This document shows positions 58,142 to 64,000 of a DNA stretch of 64,000 nucleotides, one piece after another. Each line of letters opens with the position of its first letter. Position 1 is the stretch's first letter. The notes under the pieces are model-generated. The model saw only the letters and a list, made by a program, of their open reading frames with translations, made no database searches and had not been told where the DNA came from. Position numbers and translations under genes: made by a program. This DNA comes from Hydrogenophaga sp. IBVHS2 (GTDB lineage: Bacteria; Pseudomonadota; Gammaproteobacteria; Burkholderiales; Burkholderiaceae_C): assembly GCF_002127215.1 (NCBI RefSeq), contig NZ_NFUT01000001.1, forward strand, positions 744,001-808,000, given 5' to 3'.

Positions 58142-58912
58142 TTACTGCGCGGCCCAGCCGCCGTCCATGTTCCAGGCCACGCCGCGCACATTGCCCGAGG
58201 CCGGCCCGCACAGGAACACCGCCAGCTCGCCCAGTTCGTCCGGGGTGGTGAACTGCATGGAGGGTTCCTTCTCGCCCAGCAGCCGCCGCGTGGCCTCCTC
58301 GTTGCTCACGCCCAGGGCGGCAGCGCGCGCGTCCACCTGTTTCTGCACCAGCGGGGTCAGCACCCAGCCCGGGCAGATGGCGTTGCAGGTGACGCCTGTG
58401 GTGGCGGTCTCCAGGGCGGTGACCTTGGTCAGTCCGACGATGCCGTGCTTGGCCGCCACATAGGCCGACTTTTCGGCCGATGCCACCAGTCCGTGCACCG
58501 AAGCGATGTTGATGATGCGGCCCCAGTTGGCCTCCCGCATGGCCGGCAAGGCCAGGCGGGTGGTGTGGAAGGCGCTGCTGAGGTTGATGGCGATGATGGC
58601 ATCCCAGCGATCCACCGGGAAGTTCTCCACCGGGGCCACGTGCTGGATGCCGGCATTGTTGACCAGCACGTCCACCCGGCCGAACTCGCGGGCGGCAAAG
58701 GCCATGAGGTCCTCGATCTCGGCCGGCTTGCTCATGTCGGCGCCGTGGTAGGCCACCCGCACGCCGAGCGCTGCGATCTCGGCCTGGGCGGCCTCGACCT
58801 CGCCGAAGCCGTTGAGCACGATGTTGGCACCCTGGCGGGCCAGGGCCTTGGCAATGCCGAGGCCGATGCCGCTGGTGGATCCGGTGACGAGGGCGGTCTT
58901 GCGCGCGAGCAT
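58142..58912 (-). CDS. bdhA: 3-Hydroxybutyrate dehydrogenase
   Basis: A 256-residue short-chain dehydrogenase that oxidises D-3-hydroxybutyrate to acetoacetate in PHB turnover. The cofactor motif is TGSTSGIG near the N-terminus; the catalytic residues S138, Y151 and K155 are correctly spaced. The Burkholderiales HBDH features IQHVAPVENFPVDRWDAIIAINLSS and CPGWVLTPLVQKQ are present. AAGGAACTGGAG precedes the ATG. PhaR lies about 4 kb away, consistent with PHB use. A general SDR role is the alternative. Confidence 0.88.
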   Translation of the reverse strand: MLARKTALVTGSTSGIGLGIAKALARQGANIVLNGFGEVEAAQAEIAALGVRVAYHGADMSKPAEIEDLMAFAAREFGRVDVLVNNAGIQHVAPVENFPVDRWDAIIAINLSSAFHTTRLALPAMREANWGRIINIASVHGLVASAEKSAYVAAKHGIVGLTKVTALETATTGVTCNAICPGWVLTPLVQKQVDARAAALGVSNEEATRRLLGEKEPSMQFTTPDELGELAVFLCGPASGNVRGVAWNMDGGWAAQ

Positions 58913-59000
58913 GGGGTTCTCCAGTTCCTTTACGATGGGGTCAGCTTTGAGCGGTCGATTATCGAGGACCGCCGATACCGTCCCCGGTGACCCTCACGCC

Positions 59001-59912
59001 ATGACCGAACCCGTTCTCCAGCACCTTGTCGTCGTTCCTGAAGGCGCGCCCGGCGGCCCGCGCCGCATGGCCTGGTGGGACTGGCCCTGCACCGGCACCG
59101 ACACCGGCCACGTGGTGGTGTGCGTGCATGGCCTGTCGCGCCAGGGACGCGATTTCGATGTGCTGGCCCGTGCGCTGCAGGCGCGGGCGCGCGTGGTCTC
59201 GGTCGATGTGGCCGGGCGCGGGTACAGCGACCGGCTGGCCGATCCGTCGGGCTACCAGGTCCCCACCTACGCCACCGACATCGCGCAGCTGCTGATGGCG
59301 CTGCGCCAGCAGCGGCCGGACGTTGCCATCGACTGGGTGGGCACCAGCATGGGCGGGCTCATCGGCATGGCCCTGGCGGCCCAGCCGGGCATGGGCATCC
59401 GGCGTCTGGTGCTCAACGATGTGGGGCCGGCCATCCAGTGGGAGGCCCTGCAGCGCATCGGCAGTTATGTGGGCACCGATCCTTCCTTCGGGACCGAGCA
59501 GCAGGCCATCGACTACCTGGCAACCATCTCCACCGGTTTCGGCCCCCACACCCCGGAGCAATGGGCCGCGCTGTCGCGCCCCATGCTGCGGCAGCGGGAC
59601 GGCCGCTGGTGGCTGCACTACGACCCCGCGATTGCCGCACCGTTCCGCCAGATGGCGGCCGATGTGCAGGCCGCCCAGGCATCGGCCCAGGCGGGCGAGG
59701 CCATGCTGTGGTCGCTGTTCGACGCCATCACCTGTCCCACGCTGCTGCTGCGCGGCGCCGACTCCGATCTGCTGTCGGCGGCCACGGCGCAAGCCATGGC
59801 CGGACGCGGGCCGCGGCCCCGTGTGGTCACCTGGCCGGGCGTGGGCCATGCGCCCACCCTGGTGAGCCCGGATCAGGTCGCCGTGGTGAGCGAATTCCTG
59901 CTCGGCTCCTGA
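59001..59912 (+). CDS. Alpha/beta hydrolase
   Basis: A 303-residue alpha/beta-fold hydrolase. The oxyanion region VVCVHGLSRQGRDFD, nucleophile in GTSMGGLIG, an acid in LLRGADSDLL, and the histidine in GVGHAP form the expected triad. A short cap insertion follows the nucleophile elbow. The substrate is unknown; the family includes esterases, PHB depolymerase-like and C-C hydrolases. It lies between bdhA (divergent) and relA, whose start is 10 bases after its stop. Confidence 0.87.
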   Translation: MTEPVLQHLVVVPEGAPGGPRRMAWWDWPCTGTDTGHVVVCVHGLSRQGRDFDVLARALQARARVVSVDVAGRGYSDRLADPSGYQVPTYATDIAQLLMALRQQRPDVAIDWVGTSMGGLIGMALAAQPGMGIRRLVLNDVGPAIQWEALQRIGSYVGTDPSFGTEQQAIDYLATISTGFGPHTPEQWAALSRPMLRQRDGRWWLHYDPAIAAPFRQMAADVQAAQASAQAGEAMLWSLFDAITCPTLLLRGADSDLLSAATAQAMAGRGPRPRVVTWPGVGHAPTLVSPDQVAVVSEFLLGS

Positions 59913-59922
59913 CGCGTCGGCC

Positions 59923-62175
59923 ATGAAACGCGCAGCATCCCTCGGGCCCGGCGAGGCCCCCGTCGCCGCGTCGGCCATCGTGGCCGCCACCGCATCCAGC
60001 CTTCCGGCGGGTGATCAGGCCCTGCAACGGTCGCGGGCCTTTGCCGAACCGCTGCTGTCCGGCGAAACGCTGGACACCGGCGAGAACACGCTGGCGCATG
60101 CCGACGCCGTGGCCCGCATCCTGGCCGACATCGGCGGGTCCGAGGCCATGCAGGCGGCGGTGTATCTGGTCTATGCCTGCCAGCACCTCAATCGGCCGCA
60201 GGAGGTGATTGCCAAGGCGTTCGGCGAACATTTCGCCGCGCTGGCGGTGGAAACCACCAAGCTGGTCCAGCTGCAGCGGCAGGCGCGTGCGCGTGCCACC
60301 GACCAGCAGGCCGACGCCGCCGGCAGCAAGGCCCTGACCAGCGTGCTCACGGCCAGCCAGACCGAGAACGTGCGCAAGATGCTGCTGGCGTTCTCGCGCG
60401 ATCTCCGCGTGGTCATGCTGCGCCTGGCTTCACGCCTGCAGACCCTGCGCCACCATGCCGCCACCAGGACCGATCCGGGCCAGGCACTGGCCAGTGAATC
60501 GCTGCATGTGTTTGCCCCGCTGGCCAACCGGCTCGGGATCTGGCAGATCAAGTGGGAGATGGAGGATCTCGCGTTCCGCTTCCTGGAGCCGCAGACCTAC
60601 AAGGATGTGGCCCGCCTGCTCGACGAGAAGCGCGCCGAGCGCGAGGCCCATGTCGACCAGGCCCGCCAGCAGCTGCAGCTGGCCCTGCTGGACCAGGGCA
60701 TTGCCGCCTCGGTGCAGGGCAGGCCCAAGCACATCTACAGCATCGTCAAGAAGATGCGTGGCAAGGGGCTGGGCTTCGACCAGGTGTTCGACATCCGGGC
60801 CCTGCGGGTGATCGTGCCGCAGCTGGCCGACTGCTACGCCGTGTTGGCCTGGGTGCATGCGAACTTCACGCCGGTGCCCGACGAATTCGACGACTACATC
60901 GCCAAGCCCAAGCCCAACGGTTACCAGTCGCTGCACACGGTGGTGCGCGATGCGCAGGGCAGGGCGTTCGAGATCCAGATCCGCACCCAGGCCATGCACG
61001 ACCACGCCGAGCACGGCGTGGCGGCGCACTGGGCCTACAAGGAGGCCGGTGCCAAGGGCTATGCCGGCGTGTCGGCCAGTTCCGGGTACGACGCCAAGAT
61101 TGCGGTGCTGCGCCAGCTGCTGGCCTGGGAGCGCGACCTCAGCGGTGCCGCGCCCGGCCTGTTCGATGACCGGATCTACGTGCTCACGCCCGATGCCGCC
61201 ATCGTCGAGCTGCCGCAGGGCGCCACGGCGGTGGACTTCGCCTACACGGTCCACACCGACCTGGGACACCGCTGCCGCGGTGCCCGGGTCGACGGCGCCA
61301 TGGTCACGCTCAACACGCCACTGCAGAACGGCCAGACGGTGGAGATCACGGCGGCCAAGGAAGGCGGACCGTCCCGCGACTGGCTCAATCCCGAACTCGG
61401 TTACCTGGTGAGCCACCGCGCCAAGGCCAAGGTGAGGGCCTGGTTCAATGCGCTGGCCTTGCAGGAGACCATCGCACGGGGACGCGATGCGGTGGAGAAG
61501 CTGCTCCAGCGCGAGGGCCGTACCGCACTCAAGCTCGACGATCTGGCGACCATGCTGGGGCTGACATCGGCGCAGGAACTGTTCGAGCAGGTGGGCAAGG
61601 ACGAGCTTTCGCTGCGCGCCATCGAGACCCACCTGCGACCGGCCGAGCCCCAGGCAGCGCCCGAAGCCGCCACCAGCTGGGTGCGCAAGCCCCGGCGCCA
61701 GGCCGGCGGCGACGCGGGCCGGGTGCTGGTGGTGGGTGTCGAATCGCTCATGACCCAGCTGGCCAAGTGCTGCAAGCCGGCACCACCGGACGACATCGGC
61801 GGCTTCATCACCCGGGGCAAGGGGGTCAGCGTGCACCGCGCCGATTGCTCCGATTACCAGCACCTGTGCCGCAAGGCGCCGGACCGGGTGATCGCGGTGG
61901 AATGGAGCGGGCAGGGCCCGGCGGGCCGTGACGGCAAGCCCACGGTCTATCCGGTCGACGTGGGCATCGAGGCGCTGGACCGCCAGGGCCTGCTGCGCGA
62001 CATCTCCGACGTGTTTGCCCGCGAGAAGATGAACGTGATCGGCGTGCAGACCCAGACGGTGCGTGACATCGCCTGGATGACCTTCACCATCGAGGTGACG
62101 GATGCCCGCCAGGTGGCACGGGCCATGGCCGTGGTCAGCGATGTGCCCGGGGTGCGCATGGTGCGCCGCAAATGA
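59923..62175 (+). CDS. relA: (p)ppGpp synthetase RelA
   Basis: A 750-residue ribosome-associated alarmone synthetase. The synthetase domain has RPKHIYSIVKKM and the motif EFDDYIAKPKPNGYQSLH; the EXDD motif (E321-D324) is the RelA type, not the RXKD type of bifunctional SpoT. The N-terminal HD hydrolase domain lacks the paired catalytic histidine-aspartate (only ENTLAHADAV... remains), so it should be synthesis-only. TGS (VELPQGATAVDFAY), zinc-finger (CC) and C-terminal ACT domains follow. It precedes tRNA-Val(GAC). Confidence 0.95.
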   Translation: MKRAASLGPGEAPVAASAIVAATASSLPAGDQALQRSRAFAEPLLSGETLDTGENTLAHADAVARILADIGGSEAMQAAVYLVYACQHLNRPQEVIAKAFGEHFAALAVETTKLVQLQRQARARATDQQADAAGSKALTSVLTASQTENVRKMLLAFSRDLRVVMLRLASRLQTLRHHAATRTDPGQALASESLHVFAPLANRLGIWQIKWEMEDLAFRFLEPQTYKDVARLLDEKRAEREAHVDQARQQLQLALLDQGIAASVQGRPKHIYSIVKKMRGKGLGFDQVFDIRALRVIVPQLADCYAVLAWVHANFTPVPDEFDDYIAKPKPNGYQSLHTVVRDAQGRAFEIQIRTQAMHDHAEHGVAAHWAYKEAGAKGYAGVSASSGYDAKIAVLRQLLAWERDLSGAAPGLFDDRIYVLTPDAAIVELPQGATAVDFAYTVHTDLGHRCRGARVDGAMVTLNTPLQNGQTVEITAAKEGGPSRDWLNPELGYLVSHRAKAKVRAWFNALALQETIARGRDAVEKLLQREGRTALKLDDLATMLGLTSAQELFEQVGKDELSLRAIETHLRPAEPQAAPEAATSWVRKPRRQAGGDAGRVLVVGVESLMTQLAKCCKPAPPDDIGGFITRGKGVSVHRADCSDYQHLCRKAPDRVIAVEWSGQGPAGRDGKPTVYPVDVGIEALDRQGLLRDISDVFAREKMNVIGVQTQTVRDIAWMTFTIEVTDARQVARAMAVVSDVPGVRMVRRK

Positions 62176-62217
62176 CCTCGATTTGGCGTGCTATACTGCG
62201 AGGCTTGCAACGATTTC

Positions 62218-62294
62218 AGGCGCGTAGCTCAGCTGGTTAGAGCACCACCTTGACATGGTGGGGGTCGTTGGTTCGAGTCCAATCGCGCCTACCA
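62218..62294 (+). tRNA. tRNA-Val (anticodon GAC)
   Basis: A 77-base cloverleaf with encoded CCA. Acceptor AGGCGCG pairs with CGCGCCT; the anticodon arm CCACC-TTGACAT-GGTGG gives anticodon GAC (GUC/GUU codons); the T arm is GTTGG-TTCGAGT-CCAAT. A -10-like TATACT lies at 62192-62197. A terminator follows 18 bases later. Confidence 0.97.
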
Positions 62295-62312
62295 CACACG
62301 AATGTGGATCCC

Positions 62313-62347
62313 CAGGGCCTGGCGGCAACGTCAGGCCCTGTCCTTTT
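62313..62347 (+). terminator. Intrinsic terminator after tRNA-Val(GAC)
   Basis: CAGGGCCTG, a ten-base loop, CAGGCCCTG, then TCCTTTT. The right arm overlaps the stop codon region of the convergent DUF2062 gene, so one hairpin can serve the ends of both transcripts. Confidence 0.8.
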
Positions 62348-62813
62348 GGGTCGCCGCCCAGGTGGCTGTCCGTTGTTCGCGCTTGCGAACCACCCGCCAG
62401 CGCCAGACTTGCGACACCACTGCGTAGGTGATTGCGGCCAGGGTGACCGCCAGGGTGCCCAGGCCGGCTGCCAGCGACATGCCGACACCGGACGAAGCCT
62501 CCCCCAGCATGAATTCCCCCAGCTTCCACGCCACGTAGTACACCGGCCCGAAGGTCACCGGGTTGGTGACCAGGGTGCTGGCAATGGCGGCCGGTACATG
62601 GGCACGGAGCAGGACGGCCGCACCTGCGCTCAGCGGAATCTGGGCCACCGGAATCAGCAGCCCGAAGAAGATGCCCAGCGCCATACCCAGCGCAAACCCC
62701 CGCCGGCGCAGGCTCCAGAGGGCCGGATGGTGGAGCGCCGGGCCGAGCCAGCGAAGCCATCGGTTGTTGCGCACGGCGGCGGCATCGGGCAGCCAGCGTT
62801 TGAATCGTTTCAT
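62331..62813 (-). CDS. DUF2062 domain membrane protein
   Basis: A 160-residue protein with two or three hydrophobic segments. The DUF2062 signature is LALGMALGIFFGLLIP-like (GFALGMALGIFFGLLIPVAQ) and the segment STLVTNPVTFGPVYYVAWKLG. The basic N-terminus MKRFKRWLPDAAAVRNNRWL would face the cytoplasm. Function of the family is not known to me. The start is set by the opening MKRF; the upstream in-frame extension would run across the phaR promoter and is not credible. Confidence 0.85.
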   Translation of the reverse strand: MKRFKRWLPDAAAVRNNRWLRWLGPALHHPALWSLRRRGFALGMALGIFFGLLIPVAQIPLSAGAAVLLRAHVPAAIASTLVTNPVTFGPVYYVAWKLGEFMLGEASSGVGMSLAAGLGTLAVTLAAITYAVVSQVWRWRVVRKREQRTATWAATQKDRA

Positions 62814-62990
62814 GCAGAGGGTGTCGCAATCACGGGGGATGTGCAGTGGGTGGCGAAGGCGCACAGGCGTTGTCGCACAGGGAAAACCCATGCACACTCG
62901 GTCGATGCGGATTTCTAGAATCCTGACGACGAAGGCGGCAAGCGTCCGATCACCTTCTGCGAAGTTCCGTTCCCGTCCTGAAAGCTCCGA

Positions 62991-63530
62991 GTGCACAAAT
63001 CCAAGGCCGACACCGCCCGCCCGTCCGAATCGGTGAGGGTGATCAAGAAGTACCCCAACCGCCGGCTGTACGACACCGACACGTCGTCCTACATCACGCT
63101 GGCGGAGGTCAAGGCGCTGGTCATGGACAGCGAGCGGTTCGTGGTGCGCGACGCCAAGACCAACGAAGACCTCACCCGCAGCATCCTGCTCCAGATCATT
63201 CTTGAAGAGGAGACGGCCGGCGTCCCCATCTTCACCGAACAGGTGCTGGCCAACATCATCCGTTTCTATGGCCACGCCATGCAGGACTTCATGGGCTCCT
63301 ATCTGGAGAAGAACGTGCAGATCTTCATGGACCTGCAGCACAAGATGGCCGAACAATCCTCCGGCATGAATCCTGAGGCCTGGAAGCAGTTCATGAACGC
63401 CCAGTCGCCCATGATGCAGGGCATGATGGGGACCTACATGGAACAGTCGCGCACCGCGTTCACGCAGATGCAGGAGCAGATGCAGAAGAACAGCGAGCAG
63501 ATGCTGGCCGCCTTCGGGCTCAAGCGCTGA
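62991..63530 (+). CDS. phaR: Polyhydroxyalkanoate synthesis repressor PhaR
   Basis: A 179-residue regulator of PHB granule genes; it binds DNA and PHB and represses phasin expression. The N-terminal DNA-binding domain has [20 protein letters not shown]; the following helical domain has [20 protein letters not shown]; the C-terminus is methionine/glutamine-rich ([12 protein letters not shown]). The start is a GTG with a weak ribosome site, and a GTG 14 codons later is an alternative. TAGAAT (62916-62921) is the probable -10. Confidence 0.92.
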   Translation: MHKSKADTARPSESVRVIKKYPNRRLYDTDTSSYITLAEVKALVMDSERFVVRDAKTNEDLTRSILLQIILEEETAGVPIFTEQVLANIIRFYGHAMQDFMGSYLEKNVQIFMDLQHKMAEQSSGMNPEAWKQFMNAQSPMMQGMMGTYMEQSRTAFTQMQEQMQKNSEQMLAAFGLKR

Positions 63531-63567
63531 GCGCCGCCGGTCACATGGGTCTGAGACAATCGGGCCC

Positions 63568-64000
63568 ATGAGTGATACCCCCCAGACATCGGGCGCGACC
63601 GCGTCCCCGCCCAAGGTCGGCTTCGTGAGCCTGGGCTGCCCCAAGGCCCTGACCGACTCCGAACTCATCCTCACGCAGCTCAGCGCCGAGGGTTACCAGA
63701 CTTCCAAGACGTTTGCCGGGGCCGATCTGGTGATCGTCAACACCTGCGGCTTCATCGACGATGCCGTGCGCGAGAGCCTGGACACCATCGGCGAAGCCCT
63801 GGCCGAGAACGGCAAGGTCATCGTCACCGGTTGCCTGGGTGCGCGCGAGGGCGAGGGCGGTGGCAATCTGGTGCGCCAGATGCACCCCAGCGTTCTGGCG
63901 GTCACCGGCCCCCACGCCACCCACGAGGTGATGGAGGCGGTGCACACCCACCTGCCCAAGCCGCACGATCCCTTCGTGGACCTGGTGCCGCCGCAGGGCA
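63568..64000 (+). CDS. rimO: Ribosomal protein S12 methylthiotransferase RimO, N-terminal part
   Basis: The first 144 residues of a radical-SAM methylthiotransferase; the gene continues past the window. The UPF0004 domain cysteines are in [23 protein letters not shown] and VTGCLGARE, and the RimO-specific [17 protein letters not shown] is present; the radical-SAM CxxxCxxC lies outside. It is RimO rather than MiaB by [18 protein letters not shown] (63555-63560) ends seven bases before the ATG; no Shine-Dalgarno is seen. The start codon also falls in an inverted repeat CATGGG/CCCATG. Confidence 0.95.
   Translation, partial: MSDTPQTSGATASPPKVGFVSLGCPKALTDSELILTQLSAEGYQTSKTFAGADLVIVNTCGFIDDAVRESLDTIGEALAENGKVIVTGCLGAREGEGGGNLVRQMHPSVLAVTGPHATHEVMEAVHTHLPKPHDPFVDLVPPQG

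Overview
This is a gene-dense, GC-rich chromosomal window that looks like a betaproteobacterium of the order Burkholderiales, most probably family Comamonadaceae (Hydrogenophaga/Acidovorax-like). The reasons are the polyhydroxyalkanoate regulator PhaR, a lysine/alanine-rich SWIB protein, a DUF1631 protein, a methanogen-output-domain protein beside a hybrid kinase, and the overall gene order. Nearly everything is core housekeeping. I see no integrase, transposase, prophage, CRISPR array or obvious defence system. The exact genus is inference.

Layout. 1-56: start of a divergent Mth938-like gene. 181-6733: amino-acid and molybdenum-cofactor run (alaA, hom, thrC, mobB, moeA, moaD, moaE), mostly overlapping or nearly touching. 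6853-9459: clpB behind a good sigma-32-type promoter. 9640-15082: a DUF1631 protein, an MFS transporter and a thiamine-diphosphate enzyme. 15143-17980: SWIB/histone-like protein, rraA, a TSUP transporter, a 6S RNA and zapA with a ZapB-like partner. 18044-31965: a cobalamin riboswitch followed by about 14 kb of co-directional B12 uptake and late-assembly genes (btuB, cobalamin-binding protein, cobU, btuFCD, cobO, bioB, cbiB, cobD, cobQ, cobT, cobS, cobC). 31981-37360: nth, an aminotransferase, an orphan hypothetical and uvrB. 37398-43790: the Isc iron-sulfur operon (iscR-iscS-iscU-iscA-hscB-hscA-fdx) and dnaQ. 43894-48816: tRNA-Val(CAC), a signalling pair, a GST and a DEAD-box helicase. 48868-54776: SUI1-like factor, serB, mfd, ispD, ispF. 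54792-58130: an OmpR/EnvZ-type system divergent from two secreted proteins. 58142-64000: 3-hydroxybutyrate dehydrogenase, an alpha/beta hydrolase, relA, tRNA-Val(GAC), a DUF2062 protein, phaR and the start of rimO.

How the genes work together. The B12 block has no corrin-ring genes. It reads as capture of corrinoids (BtuB, BtuFCD), adenosylation (CobO), side-chain amidation (CobQ), aminopropanol attachment (CobD, CbiB) and nucleotide-loop assembly (CobU, CobT, CobS, CobC), all under one riboswitch. The Isc block has the full scaffold, desulfurase, chaperone and ferredoxin set and carries an IscR-type box. Poly-hydroxybutyrate metabolism is touched by PhaR and the 3-hydroxybutyrate dehydrogenase, and the stringent response by RelA.

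The more unusual points are these: a run of unlinked genes whose best -10 hexamer ends 6-8 bases before the start codon (candidate leaderless mRNAs); an in-frame GC-rich hairpin insertion inside cobQ; tandem perfect palindromes at the iscR promoter; an orphan protein pairing a VCBS/cadherin-like segment with a propeller-like segment; and a leaderless BtuF-like protein beside a normal BtuF. I did not find a convincing wholly new multi-gene system.
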